NCBI GenBank assembly: GCA_017987425.1
Contig: JAGNTT010000013.1
Coordinates: 1-23,329 of the forward strand
Length of the DNA: 23,329 nucleotides
Source of the DNA: Candidatus Omnitrophota bacterium
GTDB taxonomy: Bacteria; Omnitrophota; Gorgyraeia; Zapsychrales; Fredricksoniimonadaceae
Direction: 5' to 3'
Shown here: piece by piece, positions 13,228 through 20,242 of the stretch
Layout: every line of letters begins with the position of its first letter
Numbering within the stretch: the stretch's first letter is position 1
Position numbers and translations under genes: made by a program
The notes under the pieces: generated by a model
What the model was told of the DNA's origin: nothing
The model's input: the letters and a program-made list of their open reading frames with translations, nothing else
The model's database searches: none

Positions 13228-15626
13228 TGAGCAAGGATTCCTCATTATTAAAGCTTTTTGCGTCCCTTTATGTTTCCATTTCCTTTTTATTGTGTCCTGT
13301 TTTCAGTTTTGCCGAAGAAAATGAAGTAAAACCCCCGGCCGATTCCCCGTCTCCCGTCTCAACTGATTCAACTGAAAAATCAACTGAAACATCTGTCAAA
13401 CCTGCGGTCAAAGATCTTGTCCGCGACGCCTGGGCGGCTTCGAGCAAAAGCAATTGGGATGTCGTCAACGCCATTTTTGACCAAAGCGTGAAATTCTATG
13501 GCGAAGAGGCGGACCAGATGCATGCGAAGCTTTCTAATTTCCCGCCGCGTGAGTCGATTGAGAAATATGAGGTCATGAATGACGTGGCGACGTGTTATTT
13601 CATCAAAGCCGAAGGTTTGATGCAACAGGGCAAGAACGAAGAAGCTACCAAGCTTTTTGAAGAAGCGATTCAAAAATATAAATGGGCTCAGGCATGGGAT
13701 CCCAGCCGCGGAGGCTATTGGTCCATCGCTGAGAAAAGTCAGGCCAGTCTCGATGTGATGTCGGGCAAGACAGCGCATGAAGAAGAATTAAAAGAGAAAC
13801 GCATGAGCAACCGAACGCTGCCAAATCTTGCGAATCCGGGCAAGGACAAGGTTCTTGATTACACCAAGTATGGAAATTTTTTAAACGTAGGCACCAAGGA
13901 TTATCATTATCAAATCAAAGACGTGAAGGCGCTTGCCGACGCGGCCGGGGAAGGGATTTATCCCAACCTGACGGATGTTTATAAAAATCCCGCTTATAAA
14001 AAAGCGAAGCAAGAAGGCCGTCTCGAAGGCAACCATTGGGATTTTGTCCGCTCTGATGATCTTGAGGCCGCTTTTTTTAAGTGGGCCACGGCATCTGAAC
14101 CGTGGGGCGTCAGACTTTTTTACATCGGTATGATTTTCGAGCGCGCCAAAATGTATGAGCAGGCGGTCAAGGCCTATCACGCTCTCATCGTGCATTATCC
14201 GAACGCCACGGCATGGACGTATTGGCAGACCCCGTGGTATCCGGCGCAGGCTGCTGTTGCGAAAATCAAGCACATCGTCCGTGAACATCCGGAAATGAAC
14301 ATGCGTTTTAAATGGGGGAAGATCGCCATCGAAAATGCTTTCGACAATGACACCAAGAACGACATTGTCGTCACATTCCCGGGTTTACTCGAGGAGAAAT
14401 CGAAGGTTGATGCCATCAACGACAAGATAGGATTGGCTGCCAAGAAGGTGGATCTGACAAGCACCAAAAAAATTATCGGTAATGGCAAGGTCAAGCTTGT
14501 TCAGTACACCAACGGCCACTGGCAGATGACTGTCGACGACAAACCATACTTGATTCACGGCATAACTTATGCCCCGACGAAAGTCGGCCAAAGTCCGGAC
14601 AAGGGCACCATTTCTAACTGGATGACCGATGACTTTAACGCCAACGGTAAGATCGACGGACCCGCGGAAGCCTGGGTCGACGCCAACAAGAACAATGTTC
14701 AGGATGCCGATGAGCCCACCGTCGGAGATTTTCAGCTGATGCAGGACATGGGCGTTAATACAATGCGCATTTATCATCAGCCGTTTGAGCCTAATAAAGA
14801 GCTTCTCAAAGAGCTTTATGAAAAGCATGGCATCAGAGTGATTTTGGGCGACTTCCTTGGAAAATATACCCATGGTTCCGGGGCGGCCTGGGCGGATGGA
14901 ACCGATTATGAAAATCCCCAGCATCGTCAGAACATGATGGATTCCGTTCGCAAAATGGTTATGGAACATAAGGATGAGCCCTACATGCTCTTTTGGCTTT
15001 TGGGAAATGAAAATAATTACGGTGTCGCCTCTAACGCCGATAAGAAACCGGAAGCATATTACAAGTTTGTCAATGAAGTTGCGCTCATGATCAAGGAAAT
15101 CGATCCGAATCACCCTGTCGCCCTCTGTAACGGTGATACTCTCTACTTAGATATTTTTGCCAAGAACGCGCCCGATGTCGACATCTACGGCGGCAACGTG
15201 TACCGCGGTGATTATGGTTTCGGTTCATTCTGGGATCAGGTTCTTTCGGCCACTGACAAGCCGGGCTTCATCACGGAATACGGCGCTCCGGCGTACACAC
15301 CTCATGCCACGATCGAAGAAGGCGAAGATGCCCAAGCGCAGTATCATCGCGGCAACTGGCTCGACATCGAAGAGAATTCGGCCGGTTACGAAGATGGTGT
15401 CGGAAATTCGCTGGGCGGAGTTGCCTTCGAGTGGCTCGATGAGTGGTGGAAAAATTATGAACCCGCCAAACACGACAAGAAATCCGATGTCATCGGTCCT
15501 TTCCCTGGCGGTTATTACTATGAAGAATGGTTCGGGCTTAACACGCAGGGTGACGGCAAATCAAGTCCGTATCTGCGTCAGCCGCGCAAAGCTTATTACA
15601 TGTACCAGGAAATGTGGAAAAAGTAA
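13227..15626 (+). CDS. Secreted glycoside hydrolase, clan GH-A, with N-terminal repeat domain
   Basis: A 799-residue secreted protein with three parts. Residues 1-29 are a Sec signal (cleavage after FSFA). Residues about 65-190 match the 130-residue repeat of the downstream secreted protein. The C-terminal half, from about 430, is a GH2/GH5-like TIM barrel. The barrel opens with a KPYLIHGITYAP strand and has MGVNTMRIYH, GNE with the likely acid/base E595 (WLLGNENN), and the likely nucleophile E684 in FITEYGAPAY, 89 residues later as in GH2 enzymes. Two EF-hand-like loops sit between 469 and 496 (D469, N471, N473, D477; then D485, N487, N489, D493, E496). The start is the ATG overlapping the permease stop (TAATG). 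It probably cuts glycans outside the cytoplasm into the sugar carried by this transporter. The substrate and exact GH family are not clear. Confidence 0.86.
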   Translation: MSKDSSLLKLFASLYVSISFLLCPVFSFAEENEVKPPADSPSPVSTDSTEKSTETSVKPAVKDLVRDAWAASSKSNWDVVNAIFDQSVKFYGEEADQMHAKLSNFPPRESIEKYEVMNDVATCYFIKAEGLMQQGKNEEATKLFEEAIQKYKWAQAWDPSRGGYWSIAEKSQASLDVMSGKTAHEEELKEKRMSNRTLPNLANPGKDKVLDYTKYGNFLNVGTKDYHYQIKDVKALADAAGEGIYPNLTDVYKNPAYKKAKQEGRLEGNHWDFVRSDDLEAAFFKWATASEPWGVRLFYIGMIFERAKMYEQAVKAYHALIVHYPNATAWTYWQTPWYPAQAAVAKIKHIVREHPEMNMRFKWGKIAIENAFDNDTKNDIVVTFPGLLEEKSKVDAINDKIGLAAKKVDLTSTKKIIGNGKVKLVQYTNGHWQMTVDDKPYLIHGITYAPTKVGQSPDKGTISNWMTDDFNANGKIDGPAEAWVDANKNNVQDADEPTVGDFQLMQDMGVNTMRIYHQPFEPNKELLKELYEKHGIRVILGDFLGKYTHGSGAAWADGTDYENPQHRQNMMDSVRKMVMEHKDEPYMLFWLLGNENNYGVASNADKKPEAYYKFVNEVALMIKEIDPNHPVALCNGDTLYLDIFAKNAPDVDIYGGNVYRGDYGFGSFWDQVLSATDKPGFITEYGAPAYTPHATIEEGEDAQAQYHRGNWLDIEENSAGYEDGVGNSLGGVAFEWLDEWWKNYEPAKHDKKSDVIGPFPGGYYYEEWFGLNTQGDGKSSPYLRQPRKAYYMYQEMWKK

Positions 15627-15673
15627 TTTTAATTGCCCCAGGTTTTTGCCTTCGGCTCGCCGAGAAATTATAT

Positions 15674-15702
15674 TTGGAATTATTGTAAAGATAGTATATA
15701 CT
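15674..15702 (+). promoter_or_regulatory. Promoter for the two-repeat secreted protein
   Basis: TTGGAA (15674-15679), a 17-bp spacer and TATACT (15697-15702) form a good sigma70 promoter in the 160-base gap after the hydrolase. The gene therefore has its own start as well as possible read-through. Only a weak hairpin (TCGG-CTCG-CCGA, near 15653-15664) resembles a terminator before it. Confidence 0.6.
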
Positions 15703-15708
15703 TATTCA

Positions 15709-15726
15709 ACATTTGTCACAAAATGT
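15709..15726 (+). promoter_or_regulatory. Inverted repeat at the transcription start, candidate operator
   Basis: ACATTT (15709-15714), a 6-base centre GTCACA and AAATGT (15721-15726) form a perfect inverted repeat exactly over the predicted +1 region of the promoter. The sequence GTCACAAAA occurs again about 15 bases downstream. A regulator bound here would block initiation. It does not resemble the palindrome before the ABC operon, so a single regulator for both is not shown. Confidence 0.35.
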
Positions 15727-15786
15727 CAATCGTCACAAAAAATCTACAGTTTTAAAAACCCCAAAAAATCATGTTGAGGAGGATGT

Positions 15787-16650
15787 ATGAAGAAGTTGGT
15801 ATTATCTCTCAGTTTAATGCTGGTGGGCGTTATTGCGCTCTGTAGTCCCGTGCCGGCCGGTGCGTATGAATTTGGTGATTTTCGTTCAGCTACTCTCGTC
15901 GGTAAAGCATGGTCAGCCTTAGGTTCCGGTGACATCGAAGCGGTACTTGCTTACACCAATAAGTGCCTCGAGCTTTACGGCGAACAGGCCCGCGCAATGC
16001 AAAAAGATTTAAAAGAGTTTGTGGTCGGTGAACCTAAAGAAGTTCATGCCAAGTGGGCGCTCAATGATGTGGCAACATCTCTTTATATTCAGGGTGAAGC
16101 GTATCGCAAAGCCAATATGAAGGATGAAGCTAAGGAAGCCTACAAGTCCATCGTTGACAACTACGGTTTCGGTCAGACTTGGGATCCTAAAGGCTGGTTC
16201 TGGAAGCCCGCCGATGCCGCCAAGGAAAAATTGGCCATGCTCGAATCCGGTGTCGAACTGGATTTCGGCGATTACACCTCATCCGCTATGATCACCAAGG
16301 CCTGGGGCGCTTTAACCGCCAATGATATTGATCAGGTCCTCGCTTATGTCAATAAAACCATTGAACTCTACGCCAAAAAAGCCCAGGAAATGCAGGCTTC
16401 TTTGACGGAATATCCGTGGGAATCCAAGGATAAAATTTTCTCCTATTGGGCCTTAAATGACGTCGGAACAGGATATTTCATTCTTGGTGAAGCCTACAGA
16501 AACGCCGGCAAGAATGAGGAAGCCAAAGCCGCGTACAAGGAATTGATCGATAAGTATTCCTATTCACAGTGCTGGGATCCCCAGGGCTGGTTCTGGAAAC
16601 CTGCCGAAGCCGCCCAGGAAAAAGTAGCTTTGCTGGAAAGCTCCAACTAA
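15787..16650 (+). CDS. Secreted protein made of two ~130-residue TPR-like repeats
   Basis: I do not recognise this protein by name. It has a Sec signal (residues 1-26, cleavage at AGA|YE) and two repeats, 27-157 and 158-287, that align without gaps and are about half identical by hand count (66 of 130). Each repeat has an FGD opening, a KAW helix, DI...VLAY..K..ELY, WALNDV, a GEAY helix, and a KxxA-AYK-xIxxY helix. Each ends with WDP.GWFWKPA.AA.EK.A.LES. The helix-turn-helix spacing suggests a TPR-like solenoid fold with a long Trp-rich tail. One more copy sits at the N terminus of the glycoside hydrolase upstream. A strong gaggagg ribosome site lies four bases before the ATG. Being separate and strongly initiated, it may be an abundant periplasmic or surface protein linked to glycan handling. 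Confidence 0.82.
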   Translation: MKKLVLSLSLMLVGVIALCSPVPAGAYEFGDFRSATLVGKAWSALGSGDIEAVLAYTNKCLELYGEQARAMQKDLKEFVVGEPKEVHAKWALNDVATSLYIQGEAYRKANMKDEAKEAYKSIVDNYGFGQTWDPKGWFWKPADAAKEKLAMLESGVELDFGDYTSSAMITKAWGALTANDIDQVLAYVNKTIELYAKKAQEMQASLTEYPWESKDKIFSYWALNDVGTGYFILGEAYRNAGKNEEAKAAYKELIDKYSYSQCWDPQGWFWKPAEAAQEKVALLESSN

Positions 16651-16666
16651 TTGATTCTTGCAGTTT

Positions 16667-16708
16667 ATGAAAAGCCCATGACGGTTTTATCCGTCGTGGG
16701 CTTTTCAT
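16667..16708 (+). terminator. Long hairpin terminator after the repeat protein
   Basis: An 18-bp stem (16667-16684 with 16691-16708, one T·G wobble, 6-nt loop TTTTAT) contains AAAAGCCC and GGGCTTTT, so a U-rich end forms on either strand. It lies 17 bases after the stop and separates the repeat-protein gene from the lipoprotein gene. Confidence 0.8.
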
Positions 16709-16767
16709 ATTGCCTGAGGATAATAACCTTTACACAGGTTTAAAACGGTGATAGGATTCCAATCGCT

Positions 16768-17475
16768 ATGACGTGCAATATTCGTATAATCCTATGTATT
16801 GTCCTTTTGACGATTGCCGGATGCTCCGGGCATAACGGTGTTGCCGCCACTTCCGCTACCGAAAAAACCGCTGCCGAAGAAGGTGAAACGGTAACGACGG
16901 TATCGCCCCGCGAAGAAGAGGTGGGGGCGCAGTCCCAAAATCCTCCGGCAGAGTTTAAAACATTTGTTGTTTATAAAGATAAAGGCTTTCCCAACAGATT
17001 TACTCCCTCCGGGTATATGCCCACCGGTGAATGCCTCTACATGAGTGATTCCTGGATCGAAAAATGTTCTTCCGGCAAGACATGCGTGAAAGTGATATAC
17101 GATATCGATTGTTCCAGGAAAAGCCGTAATTGGGCGGGCATTTATTGGCTTAATCCCGCGGACAATTGGGGCGACCGTAAAGGAGGTTACAATCTGACGG
17201 GCGCTCAAAAGCTTACATTCTGGGCCCGCGGAGAAAAAGGCGGCGAACGCATTGAAGAATTCAAGATAGGCGGTGTCGGCCGAGGCATGGACTATCCGGA
17301 TTCCGACACAGCCTTTATCGGTCCGGTGATTTTGACCAAAGAATGGAAAGAATACACGATCGATTTGCGCGGCAAGGATTTGTCGTATATCAGCGGCGGC
17401 TTCGCCTGGGTTTCGAACACGGACGTAAACCCCGAAGCGTGTGTTTTTTACCTGGATGAGATCGAGTACAAATAA
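16768..17475 (+). CDS. Lipoprotein with carbohydrate-binding-like beta-sandwich domain
   Basis: A 235-residue lipoprotein. The signal ends in the lipobox IAGC (LLTIAGCSG), followed by an Ala/Thr/Glu-rich linker to about residue 65. The remaining ~170 residues look like a galactose-binding-like or CBM11-type beta-sandwich. They include KLTFWARGEKGGERIEEFKIGG, a WKEYTIDLRGKDLSYISGGFAWV strand pair and the closing FYLDEIEYK, a pattern known from carbohydrate-binding modules of glycanases. A segment near the front of the domain has four cysteines (ECLYM...EKCSSGKTC...DC). Trp residues in the WAGIYWLNPADNWGD segment could stack on sugar rings. No catalytic domain is present, so it may hold a polysaccharide at the cell surface for the hydrolase and transporter. 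A weak promoter (TTTACA 16729, TAGGAT 16752) lies just upstream, and its own terminator follows. Confidence 0.78.
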   Translation: MTCNIRIILCIVLLTIAGCSGHNGVAATSATEKTAAEEGETVTTVSPREEEVGAQSQNPPAEFKTFVVYKDKGFPNRFTPSGYMPTGECLYMSDSWIEKCSSGKTCVKVIYDIDCSRKSRNWAGIYWLNPADNWGDRKGGYNLTGAQKLTFWARGEKGGERIEEFKIGGVGRGMDYPDSDTAFIGPVILTKEWKEYTIDLRGKDLSYISGGFAWVSNTDVNPEACVFYLDEIEYK

Positions 17476-17504
17476 ATTTTCGGTTAAAATTATTTGATGT
17501 GAGA

Positions 17505-17535
17505 GGGCGCACGCTAGCGCCCTTTTTTATTTTTA
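17505..17535 (+). terminator. Intrinsic terminator after the lipoprotein gene
   Basis: GGGCGC (17505-17510), loop ACGCTA, GCGCCC (17517-17522), followed by a T-rich run to 17535. A textbook rho-independent terminator that ends the carbohydrate gene block. Confidence 0.92.
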
Positions 17536-17656
17536 AAACACCTGACTTTTTATACGCTTTTTTGGCTGTTAACACTACCTTTCCTCGTCGGGAATCATTC
17601 CCATCCGTTTTTTTTCAAAAATAGTAAAATCACCTCGAAAATATACTGCTTTTTTC

Positions 17657-17685
17657 TTGTATTGAACTTAATACTTTGTTATATT
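17657..17685 (+). promoter_or_regulatory. Promoter of the coiled-coil / LacI unit
   Basis: TTGTAT (17657-17662), a 17-bp spacer and TATATT (17680-17685) precede the coiled-coil gene. The transcript would start near 17692 with a leader of about 25 bases containing the cggagag ribosome site. Confidence 0.6.
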
Positions 17686-17716
17686 CTGTTTAATTCAAAT
17701 CCTCATCGGAGAGATT

Positions 17717-19072
17717 ATGTCTAAAGCTGTTAAGCAAAGCATCCTCATTCTTGTTTTGTTGTTAGTTGTCAGTATCGCAGTCGCTTTGATGACTTTGCTT
17801 GAGAAGCAAAAGCTCCAGACGAAGAACCAATCTCTCGGCCGTGAGGTCTCCGACTACGAATCCCGCCAGAGCCAGATGATGGTCGAGTCGCAGAAGTTGA
17901 AAGAGCAAGTCCAGTCACTCACCGACCAGCTCGCCGCCAAAGACAGAGACCGTTCCAAATTTCAATCACAGTTCGAAGAGATCAAAAGCCGTTACGATCA
18001 GTTAAACACTCAGGTCGAACAGTTGAACAAAGAGCGTGATGATTTCAAAGGCCGCGTTACTACAGTCGGTGCCGAACGCGACCGACTGATGAAAGAACTT
18101 CAGGCCAGACCCGAGAAGGTCGTCGAGAAAGTTGTCTACAAGGACAGGCCCGCCGAACAGAGCGCCGCTCCTGTTTCGAACGCGCAGACGATCATGACTG
18201 CTGCCGCCCCGTCGGGTGACTCTTCCGTCGTGAAAGATGCCGAGGATGATTCAACCAAGCAGCAGGCCGAGGAATCCCACTGGGCCGAGGTGTTCAAACA
18301 GAAAGCCGCTCTTGAGATCGAGATCGAAAAATCCAGAAAAGCCCTCGATGAAAGTGCCATCCAGATCGTCGAATTGAAAAAGCAGTCTGCCGATATGCAG
18401 CTGGTCATCGACAAATTCAGAAGCGAACGCGATGAGATCATCCGCAAAATCAAGTACGGCGAAGATCTTTCCGACAATTTATCGATCGAGCTCGCCCGCG
18501 CCAAAAACGATCAGAAATTTACCGCCGAACGCGCTGACAAGCTTTCCGTTGAAAATTCAAAGCTGCAGACGCAGGTGAAGATGTTGAGTTCCACAAAACT
18601 TTCACTTGAGAAAACCATTTCGCGTTTGACTGACGACAGAGAACAGATTCAGAAAAAATTGATCGAGTCCGAGAGCGTCATCCAAAGCCGTATCGACGAC
18701 ATCTGGAAGATCAAACAGAACATCGACCAGCGTGTTGAATCGATGCCCAAAGGAGATGCGCCGGTCGAGCTCGCCCCGATCGTGGTTAATTCCAACGGCA
18801 TGGTCTCTGAGGCTCCCGTCGAGAATGCTGCACCGGTTCCGGCGGAAACGCCCAAGAGTCATGCGAACATCGTCAGCATCAACAGCGATAATAATTTTGT
18901 CATCATCGACGTGGGGGAGAAGGACGGCGTCAAAATGGGTGACACGTTCCGCGCCTATCGAGGCAACAAAGAAATTGCCCGCCTTGAAGTAATCCAGCTG
19001 CGGCGCGATATTTCCGCGGCCGACATCAAGAAAAAGACCACACAGCTTCAGGTCGGCGACGTCGTCAGATAA
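17717..19072 (+). CDS. Membrane-anchored coiled-coil protein with C-terminal SH3-like domain
   Basis: A 451-residue protein with a short cytoplasmic start, one membrane helix (about residues 8-26), then long heptad-rich coiled coils (about 28-115 and 185-335). These are separated by a Pro/Ala/Ser linker and followed by a second linker. The C-terminal ~60 residues (FVIIDVGEKDGVKMGDTFRAYR...IARLEVIQLRRDISAADI...LQVGDVVR) form a compact beta domain of the kind found at the end of many bacterial envelope coiled-coil proteins, often annotated as SH3-like or FlgT C-terminal-like. It probably spans part of the periplasm. A cggagag site precedes the ATG. It has no known enzymatic motif and is the first gene of the unit with the LacI-type regulator. 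Its role is unknown. Confidence 0.82.
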   Translation: MSKAVKQSILILVLLLVVSIAVALMTLLEKQKLQTKNQSLGREVSDYESRQSQMMVESQKLKEQVQSLTDQLAAKDRDRSKFQSQFEEIKSRYDQLNTQVEQLNKERDDFKGRVTTVGAERDRLMKELQARPEKVVEKVVYKDRPAEQSAAPVSNAQTIMTAAAPSGDSSVVKDAEDDSTKQQAEESHWAEVFKQKAALEIEIEKSRKALDESAIQIVELKKQSADMQLVIDKFRSERDEIIRKIKYGEDLSDNLSIELARAKNDQKFTAERADKLSVENSKLQTQVKMLSSTKLSLEKTISRLTDDREQIQKKLIESESVIQSRIDDIWKIKQNIDQRVESMPKGDAPVELAPIVVNSNGMVSEAPVENAAPVPAETPKSHANIVSINSDNNFVIIDVGEKDGVKMGDTFRAYRGNKEIARLEVIQLRRDISAADIKKKTTQLQVGDVVR

Positions 19073-19106
19073 TTAAGCGTTTTAACCAGCCAAGAATTTT
19101 TCAGCA

Positions 19107-20111
19107 GTGAACAAATTAAGAAACAGTATAGAAGATGTGGCCCGCCGCGCTAAAGTCTCCATCACCACGGTTTCGCGTGTGATCAACAAAGTTCCGACGG
19201 TGAGCAAAGAAAACGTCGCGCGCGTCGAAGAAGCGATTTCCTTCCTCAAATTCAAACCCAATGTCACGGCGCAAAGACTTGCCACCGGCCAGAGTACCGG
19301 CATCGGTTTTGTTATGCCGGGTTATCCCGGTATTTTCCATTCCTTTTACGCGATCGAGCTCATCCGCGGCATCGGGCATGCGTGCGAAACATTGAGGCTC
19401 GATCTGATCTTCCACATCACCGACGGATTTAATTCGCTCAGCACGCACAACGTGGGCGGCATTATTTTTGCCGACATCATCGAAAACCGCAAACAGGTGG
19501 AAGAAGCGGTCAGCGACGGAATTCCCTGCATGGTCATCAACAATGTGGCGCAGGACCTTGAGGTCAATTACATCGGCGTCGACAACGTCAAGGGCGGTAT
19601 GATCGCGACTGATTATCTGATCAACTTCGGTCATCGAAGGATCGCAACCGTTACAGGAAACGTTCAGACGCAATCCGGCGCGGAGAGATTCGAGGGTTAT
19701 CAAAAGACACTGAAGAAATATGACATTCCCTTTAATCCCGAATATGTGTACAAGGGAGATTATTCCCGCCGCAGCGCGCGCCTGGCCGCCGAACGTTTCT
19801 TCGCTCTGGATGAACCGCCGACCGCGATCTTTGCCGCGAGCGATGACATGGCCCTAGAAATCATTTCCGTCGCCTTCGAAAAAGGTATCCGCATTCCCGA
19901 GGACATCTCAATTGTCGGCTACGATGACAACCCGGCCGGCATTTACGGTCCTATCGCGCTGACCACCGTCAAACAGCCGCTCTTTCAGATGGCGGAAAGT
20001 TCAGTCAAGATTCTCAATGATATCGTCACCGGAAAAACCACCGGTCTGGTCCAAAAACTTCTGGTTCCCGAACTCATCGTGCGCGATTCCTGCGCCGCGC
20101 CTTCCCATTAA
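19107..20111 (+). CDS. LacI/GalR-family transcriptional regulator
   Basis: A 334-residue repressor. The N-terminal helix-turn-helix reads IEDVARRAKVSITTVSRVINKVPTVS (residues about 8-33) and is followed by the hinge helix region KFKPNVTAQRLATGQSTGIGFV. The C-terminal periplasmic-binding-protein-like sensor has the typical GGIIFAD, INFGHRRIATVTG, RFEGYQKTLKKY, AIFAASDDMALEII and ISIVGYDDNPAGIY segments. The start is the GTG at 19107, since LacI proteins begin close to the helix-turn-helix and no closer ATG exists; no strong ribosome site is visible. It follows the coiled-coil gene by 34 bases. Such proteins usually sense a sugar or sugar phosphate, and the nearest sugar genes are the transporter and hydrolase upstream. 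Confidence 0.93.
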   Translation: MNKLRNSIEDVARRAKVSITTVSRVINKVPTVSKENVARVEEAISFLKFKPNVTAQRLATGQSTGIGFVMPGYPGIFHSFYAIELIRGIGHACETLRLDLIFHITDGFNSLSTHNVGGIIFADIIENRKQVEEAVSDGIPCMVINNVAQDLEVNYIGVDNVKGGMIATDYLINFGHRRIATVTGNVQTQSGAERFEGYQKTLKKYDIPFNPEYVYKGDYSRRSARLAAERFFALDEPPTAIFAASDDMALEIISVAFEKGIRIPEDISIVGYDDNPAGIYGPIALTTVKQPLFQMAESSVKILNDIVTGKTTGLVQKLLVPELIVRDSCAAPSH

Positions 20112-20152
20112 TCTCCCCAAGCTTTTCTGGCATCCCGCGTCGGAAGAATCAG

Positions 20153-20181
20153 TTGACAATATTTTGAATCGGCTGTATCTT
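20153..20181 (+). promoter_or_regulatory. Strong promoter of mnmG
   Basis: TTGACA (20153-20158), an exact 17-bp spacer and TATCTT (20176-20181). The transcript would begin near 20188, about 55 bases before the ATG. The consensus -35 suggests good constitutive expression. The rest of the 20112-20242 gap shows no other feature. Confidence 0.7.
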
Positions 20182-20242
20182 ATTACCGTTATTTGGGTTA
20201 AGTTTACAAGTCTAGTAAGGATTTCAATCTCTTTCAGGATGT

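Noticed and set aside
14385..15113. Long minus-strand frame (242 codons) opposite the glycoside hydrolase
   Set aside because: It is antisense to a clear catalytic domain, has no recognisable motif or ribosome site, and mirrors the codon bias of the plus-strand gene.
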